Source: Fidelibacterota bacterium (GTDB lineage: Bacteria; Bipolaricaulota; Bipolaricaulia; Bipolaricaulales; Bipolaricaulaceae). Taken from it: DNA of 6,989 nucleotides. The stretch covers positions 1 through 6,989 of the forward strand of contig JAJRVI010000056.1 in assembly GCA_024277405.1 (NCBI GenBank), in the 5' to 3' direction. Below the pieces are notes generated by a model that worked only from the letters and a program-made list of their open reading frames with translations, searched no databases and was not told where the DNA came from. How positions within the stretch are numbered: the stretch's first letter is position 1; each line of letters begins with the position of its first letter. The position numbers and the translations under genes are program-made. Shown one piece after another: positions 1 through 6,719 of this stretch.

Positions 1-1
1 C

Positions 2-1267
2 CTCACCGGGGTGGCCCTTTCCGACTCCCTGGTGGGAGCCCTCGGGGTCCCCGACGCCGGGGACACCGACGGGGACGGGGAGCTCGATGTGGGGGAGACC
101 TGGACGTGGACCTACACCTACACCGTCCAGCCCACCGACCCCGACCCCTTGGTCAACACCGCCACCGCCACCGGGACCGACCCCGAGGGTGACCCTGTGT
201 CCGCCCAGGCCTCCCACACCCTAGACATCTTACATCCTCCACTTGCAAACGATGATGCCTATTCCACCGATGAGGACGTCCCGCTGACCGTAGAGGCTCC
301 AGGGGTCTTGAGCAACGATATTGACCCCGATGGCGATCCCTTAAGCGTGGTTGCCCTGGCCTGGGACACCGACGGTGACGGCCTGCCAAACGTCGTTCCA
401 GTGGGCACTGCAGCGAACCTTTACGATGCCGCTGGAGTGCTGGCAGGACAGCTTTCCATCGGGACCGATGGTACCCTGGCCTTCTCCCCAGCACCGAACT
501 ACAACGGTACCATTGAAGACATCGCTTACACCGTGTCCGACGGATACGGCGGTACCGACACCGCCTCCATCACCATTACTGTCAATCCCGTCAACGACGC
601 CCCGGTGGCGGTGGACGACGCCGCCACCACCGACGAGGACACCCCCGTGGCGATCGACGTCCTCGCCAACGACTACGACGTGGACGGGACATTGGTCCCC
701 TCTACGGTGATCATCGTCTCCGGGCCGACGAACGGGACAGTGGCCAACAACGGCGATGGGACCGTGACCTATACTCCCAACTTGAACTTCTACGGCACCG
801 ACACCTTCACCTACACGGTCCAGGACAACGAGGGCGCCACCTCCAGCGTGGCCACCGTCACCGTTACTGTACTCCTGGTCAATGAGCCCCCGGTCGCGGA
901 GGACGGGGCCTATACCACCGCCAAGGGAACCCCGATCCCCATCAGGCTCGTCGCCAGCGATCCGAACCTCCTCTACGCTTCGCCCGAGGACCATCCCCTC
1001 GTTTTCGATATCGTGGGAGCACCCGCCAACGGTATGGTGAGCGGAGATCTGAACGCGGTGACATACGTGGAACCCAACATCGCCTATGTGGAGCTCCTGT
1101 ACACCCCCGATCCCGACTTCGTGGTACCGATAGGTTCACGTTTGTGGTCCATGATCCCTTTGACGAGTTCGATATCGGGACGATCACCATTACCGTGGAA
1201 GAGATCCAGATCGCGGGCGGAGGTGCAGCGGGCGGCGCGGCCGCGGCCCTCAGGCCCGTGGCCATAA
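2..1267 (+). CDS. Giant exported Ig-like repeat protein, 5'-partial, upstream half of a frameshifted gene
   Basis: The frame is open at the left edge, so the true start lies upstream; the GTG at 11 is internal. Counting residues from that GTG, 1–77 resemble the end of a DUF11/DUF7507-type repeat (GETWTWTYTYTV at 28–39, LVNTATATGTDPEGDPVS at 47–64). Three Ig-like/cadherin-like repeats follow at about 78–196, 197–290 and 291 onward. Each begins near an APVAVDDA-like strand, and the first two have TDED and a late YNGT or YGTDTFTYTV strand. Two acidic DTDGDG loops (about 18–23 and 119–124) could bind calcium. Such tandem domains are typical of bacterial surface or adhesion proteins; the ligand cannot be told. 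After codon 371 (1121–1123) the translation becomes basic, low-complexity nonsense ending at TAA 1265–1267, while the domain continues in the 1144–2121 frame. I therefore treat 1124–1267 in this frame as out-of-frame tail. Confidence 0.8.
   Translation, partial: LTGVALSDSLVGALGVPDAGDTDGDGELDVGETWTWTYTYTVQPTDPDPLVNTATATGTDPEGDPVSAQASHTLDILHPPLANDDAYSTDEDVPLTVEAPGVLSNDIDPDGDPLSVVALAWDTDGDGLPNVVPVGTAANLYDAAGVLAGQLSIGTDGTLAFSPAPNYNGTIEDIAYTVSDGYGGTDTASITITVNPVNDAPVAVDDAATTDEDTPVAIDVLANDYDVDGTLVPSTVIIVSGPTNGTVANNGDGTVTYTPNLNFYGTDTFTYTVQDNEGATSSVATVTVTVLLVNEPPVAEDGAYTTAKGTPIPIRLVASDPNLLYASPEDHPLVFDIVGAPANGMVSGDLNAVTYVEPNIAYVELLYTPDPDFVVPIGSRLWSMIPLTSSISGRSPLPWKRSRSRAEVQRAARPRPSGPWP
1121..1126 (+). 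other. Frameshift junction (one base apparently missing)
   Basis: The upstream frame reads D-F-V to GTG at 1121–1123 and then loses similarity. The frame starting with GGT at 1123 reads GTDRFTFVVHDPFDEF, which is the expected last strands of an Ig-like repeat; compare YGTDTFTYTVQD in the preceding repeat. Inserting one G (GTGGTACC to GTGGGTACC) joins both parts without loss of a residue. No X-XXY-YYZ slippery heptamer is visible at the junction, so a deletion or a base-call error in a short G run is more likely than programmed frameshifting. Confidence 0.8.
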
Positions 1268-2121
1268 GCGAGGTGGCCTGGGGCGGAACCCCGGCCAATC
1301 CCGAGCACGAATGGATCGAGCTCGTCAACCTCACCGATCAGCCCATTGACCTGACTGGCTGGGTGCTCCGCTGGCGTAAAAAGAACGTCGACAACCCCGA
1401 AGAGGCCGACTGGCAGATATTGGAGCTCAACGGGACGATAGAGCCATACGGCTATTTCGTCCTGGAACGCCTGAGTCCGAACGCCGTGGCGGATATCCCC
1501 GAACGGAACAAGGCGGACCTGACCTACGGCACCGATGAACCGGACTCCCTGAGATTGTCGGACGAGGGGGACATCCTCGAACTCGTGGACCCGAACGGGA
1601 CCGTGGTCGACACGGCCAACGCCGATCCACGGCGCGCTTCCGGCTGGGCCGCCGGCTATGGGATAAACGGGGCCCCGCCCTTCGCCACCATGGAGCGGAT
1701 AGACCCTGCCGGGCCGGATGTGGACGAAAACTGGACCGCCAATGCCGCTATCGTGGTGAACGGCCTCGATCCGGAAGGGGATTTCCTCGAGGGCACGGCC
1801 AGGATGCAGAACGAGGACGCCTGGCTCTTCTCCCCCCTCACGGAGAACCCATGGCTGGTGGAACGAGGGCAGATCCTCACCTTCCGCTTCCCCGCACCCA
1901 AAGAGGGCCTCCGCCCCTGGGTCGTGCTCGTGAAGGTCGAGGGCCCCAATAAGTTCGCTTGGCCCCATTTCGACGATTTCGAAATCACGGAGGTGCGGTC
2001 CGGCATCTATCAGTGCCGCATCTACACCTCCCGGCTCCCATCCGGGCGGTACCAGTTCTGGGTCAGCCTGAGCCGGTTCCGCGTGTACGGGATGAGCTTC
2101 GAGGTGATCGAGGAGCAGTAG
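1144..2121 (+). CDS. Lamin-tail domain (LTD) protein: C-terminal half of the frameshifted surface protein
   Basis: This is the continuation of the upstream Ig-like gene rather than an independent gene. The GTG at 1144 has no Shine-Dalgarno and lies inside an Ig-like strand (FTFVVHDPFDEF), and the in-frame sequence extends back to GGT at 1123. Numbered from that GTG, residues 1–22 finish the third Ig-like repeat. A Gly/Ala linker (about 25–36) leads into a lamin-tail domain at about 39–160 with ISEVAWGG, EWIELVNLTDQPIDLTGWVL, YFVLER and GDILELVDPNG. An ATMERIDP…ENWTAN segment (181–200) often follows bacterial LTDs. Residues 235–325 form a beta-rich, Trp/Phe-rich segment ending MSFEVIEEQ, which I cannot assign. 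Bacterial LTDs occur in exported multidomain proteins, often with nucleases or Ig-like domains; no catalytic domain is visible here. No LPXTG-like sorting signal or membrane anchor is seen at the C-terminus. The gene is followed by a strong terminator. Confidence 0.8.
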   Translation: MVHDPFDEFDIGTITITVEEIQIAGGGAAGGAAAALRPVAISEVAWGGTPANPEHEWIELVNLTDQPIDLTGWVLRWRKKNVDNPEEADWQILELNGTIEPYGYFVLERLSPNAVADIPERNKADLTYGTDEPDSLRLSDEGDILELVDPNGTVVDTANADPRRASGWAAGYGINGAPPFATMERIDPAGPDVDENWTANAAIVVNGLDPEGDFLEGTARMQNEDAWLFSPLTENPWLVERGQILTFRFPAPKEGLRPWVVLVKVEGPNKFAWPHFDDFEITEVRSGIYQCRIYTSRLPSGRYQFWVSLSRFRVYGMSFEVIEEQ

Positions 2122-2145
2122 AGGGTTATTCCCTCCGCAACGGCG

Positions 2146-2175
2146 AAAAGGCCCCGGGACCCCCGGGGCCTTTTT
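2146..2175 (+). terminator. Rho-independent terminator after the Ig-like/LTD gene
   Basis: A GC-rich perfect stem pairs GGCCCCGGG (2150–2158) with CCCGGGGCC (2162–2170) around the loop ACC. Four A residues before the stem (2146–2149) can pair with the following T tract (2171–2175), giving a stem of up to 13 bp. It lies 25 bases after the TAG stop of the LTD gene and separates that unit from the next gene. Confidence 0.93.
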
Positions 2176-2320
2176 GTGATAACCATCACCAATATGGATA
2201 ACGGCAAAAGGTCCAGGCCCTATACAACATGATTCCCCCCTCCTTCTCACATTCCTTCCCCCACGCGTTTCACCCTCCCCTTACCTTGGCTGCGGACATC
2301 GTGGAGTCGAGGAGGGGCAA
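2176..2320 (+). promoter_or_regulatory. Intergenic leader with pyrimidine-rich tract and weak promoter-like boxes
   Basis: These 145 bases precede the 483-residue exported protein. TTGTGA (2174–2179) and GATAAC (2197–2202) with a 17-base spacer form a weak sigma-70-like pair, and TATACA at 2221 is another weak -10 candidate; neither is convincing. The stretch 2233–2284 is almost entirely C and T. A strong Shine-Dalgarno, AGGAGGGG (2310–2317), stands 3 bases before the ATG. CCCCTCCT at 2237–2244 is its perfect complement, so the leader could fold back over the ribosome binding site if transcription starts upstream of 2237. No other gene is visible here. Confidence 0.35.
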
Positions 2321-3772
2321 ATGGGGACGAAAAGGCTTGCGCTCATGGCCATCGGGGGCATTCTCATCGCGCTGATAGGTGTGGCCGACGAACTTCCCCC
2401 GCCGACCCAAAGCCTGATCGTATCCTTCAATGAAGCGGGTGAGATACTGCTCTGTGACCCGGAAATGGCTTCCAAGTTCGCGTTCGAGATCCTCGTTCCC
2501 CCGGAGCACGGAACGTTGAGCGGGACCCCTCCCCGGCTCGTGTACACGCCGGACGAGGGCTTTTACGGAGAGGATTCGTTCCGGGTCGCTGTATACGACG
2601 CTAAAACGGAGGAATTGTTGGAGGAGATATACGTAGACGTGAAAGTGCTGGGACCCGGTGGTCTCCTAAGCCCCCCTTCCTTCACCTGGAACGCGAAGGT
2701 GATCTTCTCCGGACCATCGTTCACCATCGAGAAAACCCAGTTCGACCTACGTTTCACCTCGAAGTTCTACTATTTCGATACGGAGCTCTTCGCCAAAGTT
2801 GAGGATAACGTGTTCTCCTCTTTCATCGCCACGTTGCGATATACCATCGAGCTCCTCGCGGACACCACCGAGATCGAGATCCCGCTCGGGTTGACAAGCG
2901 AGTTCGACCCCACCATCCCCTCACTCAAATCGTGGACGGCCAACGTGAGTATACCCGTATTAGATTTCACCCTGGATTATCGTTTTTACTTCGATGGCGG
3001 TACCCCCGAGAACTCGTACGGGCTTTTCACCCTTACCGGGACGCTGGACGAGATGTCCCTAACCCTGCGAGTACGGTTCGGGGGCCTCACCATCGAGTTC
3101 TCGGATCTCAACCTCTTGATACGGGGCGAGGCCGTCTCGTTGGGCTGCGGCTTCTGCGATTTCACCTGGGAGCTGAACCTCGCGTTCTCGAAGGAAGATG
3201 GTTTCCAAAGCCTCAGCTTCACGTTCAACGATCTGCCAGTGCCATGCGGCCTATGCGGCGAGGTGAGCATCTACACCTCCCTGAAGATCACCTTCACGCC
3301 CGACGCTAAGGACGTGGTCCCCACGTTGCGGGTCTCGACCGATTGGATCGAGGGCTGCATCAAGCCGTATATCGCCCTCGAAACGGCTACAGAAGGTTTC
3401 GGCCTCGAAGCGATATACCTTTACGGGATCGAACTCAAGTGTGAATTCGCAAACGAAATAGAGGGCAAATTCGTGACCTCGTTCGACCCAGAAAAGGACA
3501 CGGCCCTCACCGGCGACGCAGCCTTCTTCGAATATTGGCGTTTCGAGGGCCCGGTGGTCGGCTGCTGCGGTGACACCGGACGGTGGCAGATAACCTTATA
3601 TTTCAGCCGCGGCACCGATTTCCTATTCGGGTTCAGCAAATCGAAGGTGATCATCCATTTCCCGTTGTTCCAAGGGTTCACGGTGCGTTTCGGGGCGGAG
3701 ACGGGCCTGGTCGACCCGACCGACCCGGCGAAGACCTGGCGAGTAGAATTCGGGTGGCAGGGAACCTTCTGA
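2321..3772 (+). CDS. Exported Ig-like domain protein with predicted outer-membrane beta-barrel-like C-terminal region
   Basis: The 483-residue protein starts at the ATG behind AGGAGGGG. Residues 1–22 form a signal peptide: MGTKRLAL, then a hydrophobic core, MAIGGILIALIG. Residues of about 50–111 match one Ig-like/cadherin-like repeat (PPEHGTLSGTPPRLVYTP, then GFYGEDSFRVAVYD). From about 120 to the end the chain is rich in alternating polar/hydrophobic strands and aromatic residues, with little helix. The last strand has hydrophobic residues at every second position (W473, V475, F477, W479) and ends in F483, like the BAM recognition signal of outer-membrane barrels. Two CxxC motifs (C276/C279 in CGFC and C309/C312 in CGLC) and a CC pair (415–416) suggest disulfides or metal binding. 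I do not recognise the family, and the barrel assignment is inference. The gene looks somewhat less GC-rich than its hyp neighbours. No terminator separates it from the hydrolase 27 bases downstream. Confidence 0.85.
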   Translation: MGTKRLALMAIGGILIALIGVADELPPPTQSLIVSFNEAGEILLCDPEMASKFAFEILVPPEHGTLSGTPPRLVYTPDEGFYGEDSFRVAVYDAKTEELLEEIYVDVKVLGPGGLLSPPSFTWNAKVIFSGPSFTIEKTQFDLRFTSKFYYFDTELFAKVEDNVFSSFIATLRYTIELLADTTEIEIPLGLTSEFDPTIPSLKSWTANVSIPVLDFTLDYRFYFDGGTPENSYGLFTLTGTLDEMSLTLRVRFGGLTIEFSDLNLLIRGEAVSLGCGFCDFTWELNLAFSKEDGFQSLSFTFNDLPVPCGLCGEVSIYTSLKITFTPDAKDVVPTLRVSTDWIEGCIKPYIALETATEGFGLEAIYLYGIELKCEFANEIEGKFVTSFDPEKDTALTGDAAFFEYWRFEGPVVGCCGDTGRWQITLYFSRGTDFLFGFSKSKVIIHFPLFQGFTVRFGAETGLVDPTDPAKTWRVEFGWQGTF

Positions 3773-3799
3773 TCCCTTACCTTACACTCTCCTGATCCC

Positions 3800-4579
3800 A
3801 TGGGGTTCGTGAAATTCCTCGGTACCGCGGGGGCCCGATACGTGGTCGGGAAACAGCTCCGCTACTCGGCGGGGACGTGGATCGAGCTCGGGGGCACGCG
3901 CTTCCTCCTCGACCCCGGGCCGGGAACCCTGCTGCGGTGTCGCAAGTCCCGACCCCCATTAGAACCGGAAGAGCTCGACGGGCTCATCCTCTCCCACAAG
4001 CACCTCGACCACTCCACCGACGTGAACGTGATGCTCGAGGTCATGGCCGAACTCGGGCATAAGGGGAAGAAGGGCGTCCTCCTCGCCCCCCGGGATTGCC
4101 TCGAGGGAGACGACCCCGTGGTGTTGAAGTACGTGAGGAAGTATCCCGAGCGGATCGAGATCCTGGAGGAGGGGAAGACTTTCGAGGTCGGGGCCGTGCG
4201 GATAACGCCCGTTGCCCATCGCCACGGCGATGCCGAGACATACGGGATCCTGTTCGATTCCTCAGAGGGAAGGGTGGGATTCGTAGTGGATACGGGTCTC
4301 TTCCCCGAACTCCCCCGGCGGTACCAGGGCTGTGACCTCCTTGTCCTGAACGTGGTGCGTCTCAAACCCACCCCGGAGATCGACCACCTATCCCTCCCCG
4401 AGGCAGCGGTGATCATCCGGGAGGTGAGGCCTAAGCTGGCGGTGCTTACCCACTTCGGGATGACGATGCTCCGGGCCAGGCCCCATGAGCTCGCGCGGAA
4501 GCTCACGGAGGAGCTCGGCCTCGAGGTCATCGCGGCGGACGATGGACTCACGATCGAGGCCGGTCGCTGGAAACGCTAG
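3800..4579 (+). CDS. MBL-fold metallo-hydrolase (RNase Z-like beta-lactamase superfamily)
   Basis: This is a complete 259-residue cytoplasmic metallo-beta-lactamase-fold protein with no signal peptide. It opens with FLGTAGARYVV, the usual first strand of this group. Metal-binding motifs appear in order: H66-K-H68-L-D70-H71 (motif II), H140/H142 in PVAHRHGDAETYG (motif III), D164 in VVDTG (motif IV), H196 in IDHLSLPEA and H218 in VLTHFGM (motif V). The set is complete, so a dinuclear-metal hydrolase is expected. The DHLS motif resembles the RNase Z/Lactamase_B_2 group, but the substrate cannot be assigned and I would not call it tRNase Z. It begins 27 bases after the upstream stop with no terminator between, so it may be co-transcribed. 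No Shine-Dalgarno is seen before ATG 3800, although the start fits the fold. TACACT at 3783–3788 is a possible -10 with no good -35. Its TAG stop overlaps the stop of hypE on the other strand. Confidence 0.92.
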   Translation: MGFVKFLGTAGARYVVGKQLRYSAGTWIELGGTRFLLDPGPGTLLRCRKSRPPLEPEELDGLILSHKHLDHSTDVNVMLEVMAELGHKGKKGVLLAPRDCLEGDDPVVLKYVRKYPERIEILEEGKTFEVGAVRITPVAHRHGDAETYGILFDSSEGRVGFVVDTGLFPELPRRYQGCDLLVLNVVRLKPTPEIDHLSLPEAAVIIREVRPKLAVLTHFGMTMLRARPHELARKLTEELGLEVIAADDGLTIEAGRWKR

Positions 4580-5604
4580 CAGATCCTGGGGACGGGATCC
4601 CCCACGGGCATCTCCAGGTACCGTCTTCCTCCCACCCCCGTCTCCAGGATCACCTTGCCCGGGTACTCCCCGATGGCCTCGCCGATGATCGCGGCCCCGT
4701 GTCCCAAGGGATCCTCCCTGATGGCTGAAAGCACCTCCTCGGCCCGGTCAGGGGAAACCCCGATCACCGCCCGACCTTCGCAGGCGAGGTTCAGGGGGCT
4801 TATCCCGAGGAGCTCGGCGAGCCCCTTCACCGCGGGCCTCACCGGGATCATGGCCTCCCGGACGAGGATCCCCACCCCGGACTTGCGGGCCATCTCGTTG
4901 AGGGAAGCGGCCAATCCCCCGCGGGTGGGGTCCTTCATGGCCTTTATCCCTCCGATCCGGAGCGCCCGTTCCACCAGGGGCCACACCGGGGCCACGTCGC
5001 TCTCGAGCTCCCCCTCCACCGGTAGCCCCTCCCGGGCGGCGAGGATCGCCATCCCGTGGTCGCCCACCGACCCGGTGACGATGATGAGATCCCCCGGCTC
5101 GAGTCCGGCGTCGGGAATGACCCTTTCCGCGACCCCGATCCCCGTGGTGTGCAGGACCAGGCCGTCGAGCTCACCCTTCCCCATAACCTTGGTATCGCCG
5201 GCCACCACCGCCACCCCGAGCTCCCCCAGGATCTCCGCGAAGGAGCCGAGGTAGCGCACGAGCTCCGCGGTGGGAAAGCCCTCCTCCACCACGAGCCCCA
5301 GGGTCACCGCCACCGGCCTCGCCCCCATCACCGCGAGGTCGTTGATCGTCCCGCAGGCGGCGAGCACCCCGATGTCCCCTCCCGGGAACTCCAGGGGCTT
5401 CACCACGTGAGAGTCCGTGGTGACGACGACATGCCCCTGGGGAAGGGAGAGGACCGCCCCGTCATCCAGGGCCTCGAGGCCCAGGGATCCGGCGGACTTC
5501 AGGGGGAAGAGGGGCAGGATCACCTCGGCGATGAGCCGCTGCATGAGCTCACCGCCCGCCCCATGCAACCCTGTGATCCGCTCCTCAGAAAGGGGCCTTC
5601 TCAT
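4576..5604 (-). CDS. hypE: HypE, hydrogenase maturation protein (carbamoyl dehydratase)
   Basis: HypE takes the carbamoyl group made by HypF onto its C-terminal cysteine, dehydrates it with ATP to a thiocyanate and passes cyanide to the HypC–HypD iron centre for [NiFe]-hydrogenase. The 342-residue protein ends in the diagnostic PRIC (339–342), with catalytic C342 as the last residue. AIRS/PurM-type ATP-binding features are visible: HGAGGELM (14–21), TTDSHVVKP (62–70), GGDIGVLAACGTINDLAVMGARP (75–97, including D77 and N88), AGDTKVMGKGELDG (135–148) and KDPTRGGLA (224–232). The length is normal for the family. I chose ATG 5604 because it forms an ATGA overlap with the hypD stop and starts MRRPLSEERI, as expected. 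The frame stays open to 5754, but that extension is antisense-free shadow of hypD coding sequence. It is the last gene of the hypCDE cluster. Its TAG overlaps the stop of the convergent hydrolase, with no terminator visible. Confidence 0.96.
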   Translation of the reverse strand: MRRPLSEERITGLHGAGGELMQRLIAEVILPLFPLKSAGSLGLEALDDGAVLSLPQGHVVVTTDSHVVKPLEFPGGDIGVLAACGTINDLAVMGARPVAVTLGLVVEEGFPTAELVRYLGSFAEILGELGVAVVAGDTKVMGKGELDGLVLHTTGIGVAERVIPDAGLEPGDLIIVTGSVGDHGMAILAAREGLPVEGELESDVAPVWPLVERALRIGGIKAMKDPTRGGLAASLNEMARKSGVGILVREAMIPVRPAVKGLAELLGISPLNLACEGRAVIGVSPDRAEEVLSAIREDPLGHGAAIIGEAIGEYPGKVILETGVGGRRYLEMPVGDPVPRIC

Positions 5605-6719
5605 AGCCTCGGGCGCTCCCCGTAGCGGTACCAGATGGAACAGGCCCCCTCGACCCCCACCATACACGGCCCCACAGGGGAGAGGGGCGTACATGCGGTG
5701 CCGAACAGGGAACAGTCGGTGGGCACCGCCTTGGCCATGATGATCTCGGGGCAACGGCAGCCGGGGGGCTCCTCGTCCCCGGTTTCCGCCTCCAGGCCGA
5801 ACCTCTCCCGCGCGTTGTAACGCGCGAACCCATCGGCGAGCTCCAGTCCAGATGCGGGGATCGTCCCGATCCCCCTCCAGACGGCGTCCACCACCCGGAA
5901 GGCCTCTCCCATGATGCGCTTGGCCCGGACGTTCCCCTCGGGGAGCACCGCCCGGGGATAGGCGTTCTCCACCTCCGCACGGCCCTCCCGGAGTTGTCTG
6001 AGGATCAAGGCCACCGCATAGAGCACGTCCAGGGGTTCGAATCCCCCCACCACCACCGGCACGTGGAATTTCTCCGCCAGTTCCCGATAGGCATCGGCAC
6101 CGATGATGGTGGAGACGTGGCCCGGGGCGAGGAACCCGTCCACCTCGGTGTTTCCCCGGAGCAGGGCTTCCAACGCCGGGGGGATGAGCTTATGTGAACA
6201 GAGCACGGAGAAGTTGTCCGGAGGGCCGTCCACGAGGACGGCCGCGGTTCCCGGCGCGGTGGTCTCGAACCCCACGGCGAAGAAGACCACCTCCCTCCGG
6301 GGGTTCTCCCGGGCGATCCGGACGGCGTCCGCCGCCGAGAGCACCACCCGCACATCGGCCCCTTGGGTCCGGGCCTCCTCCAGGGTGAACTCGGTCCCCG
6401 GCACCCGGAGCATGTCGCCGAAGGTACAGACGATGGCACCTTCTTCCAGGGCGAGCTTCACCGCCAGGTTGATATCGGCGGTGGAGGTGACGCACACGGG
6501 GCAACCCGGTCCCTCGTAGACCTCCACCCCCTCGGGGAGGAGGGAGCGCAGACCGTGCTCGGCGATGGCCGCCTCGTGGGTCCCGCAGACATGAACGATC
6601 TTCACCGGGCGTTCCGGCGCGAAGCGCCGGAGGGCCTGGGAAAGCCCCTCGGCGCGCGCGGGATCGCGCAGTCGGAAGAGGTCACTCCCCTCCCGCATCG
6701 CCGGCGGAAAGGAGCTCAT
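5601..6719 (-). CDS. hypD: HypD, hydrogenase maturation Fe–S protein
   Basis: HypD is the iron–sulfur scaffold that, together with HypC, holds the iron on which the CN and CO ligands of the [NiFe]-hydrogenase site are built. The 372-residue reading shows every family signature: CGTHE at 45–49 (C45 is the essential N-terminal cysteine), GPGCPVC at 70–76, the TFGDMLRVPG loop (99–108), GFETTAPGTA (150–159) and LAPGHVSTIIG (197–207). The C-terminal cluster region contains C321, C323, C336, C343, C352 and C360, in CRC, DCSLFGTACTPLSPVGPC and EGAC, including the four [4Fe-4S] ligands. The start is uncertain. ATG 6719 overlaps hypC by 38 bases, and the in-frame ATG at 6698 (residue 8, MREGSDLF) overlaps by 17 and better matches the usual HypD N-terminus. 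Neither has a clear Shine-Dalgarno, so translation is probably coupled to hypC. The TGA stop overlaps the hypE start (ATGA). Confidence 0.96.
   Translation of the reverse strand: MSSFPPAMREGSDLFRLRDPARAEGLSQALRRFAPERPVKIVHVCGTHEAAIAEHGLRSLLPEGVEVYEGPGCPVCVTSTADINLAVKLALEEGAIVCTFGDMLRVPGTEFTLEEARTQGADVRVVLSAADAVRIARENPRREVVFFAVGFETTAPGTAAVLVDGPPDNFSVLCSHKLIPPALEALLRGNTEVDGFLAPGHVSTIIGADAYRELAEKFHVPVVVGGFEPLDVLYAVALILRQLREGRAEVENAYPRAVLPEGNVRAKRIMGEAFRVVDAVWRGIGTIPASGLELADGFARYNARERFGLEAETGDEEPPGCRCPEIIMAKAVPTDCSLFGTACTPLSPVGPCMVGVEGACSIWYRYGERPRL

Noticed and set aside
153..994. Two minus-strand open frames opposite the Ig-like repeats
   Set aside because: They are mirror images of repetitive GC-rich codons (runs of Gly/Val/Asp or Arg/Pro) with no start signals; shadows of the Ig-like coding sequence.
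1115..1135. Programmed -1 ribosomal frameshift
   Set aside because: No slippery heptamer or clear downstream stem-loop is seen at the junction, and a single missing G explains the break more simply.
1084..2250. Long minus-strand open frame (388 codons) opposite the LTD gene
   Set aside because: The translation is low-complexity and matches nothing known to me. The plus strand has recognisable Ig-like and LTD motifs over the same bases, and the frame runs backwards through the terminator stem.
3800..4579. Calling the MBL-fold protein ribonuclease Z (rnz)
   Set aside because: The metal motifs fit the superfamily and the HLS motif is reminiscent, but motif II is HKHLDH rather than the usual HxHGDH and no tRNA-binding exosite arm is recognisable; only the superfamily name is supported.
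4655..5625. Plus-strand open frames over hypE
   Set aside because: Ser/Pro/Arg-rich translations antisense to an unmistakable HypE; high-GC shadows.
5605..5754. N-terminal extension of hypE
   Set aside because: The frame is open but lies inside hypD coding sequence and has no HypE similarity; the ATG at 5604 in the ATGA overlap gives the normal family N-terminus.
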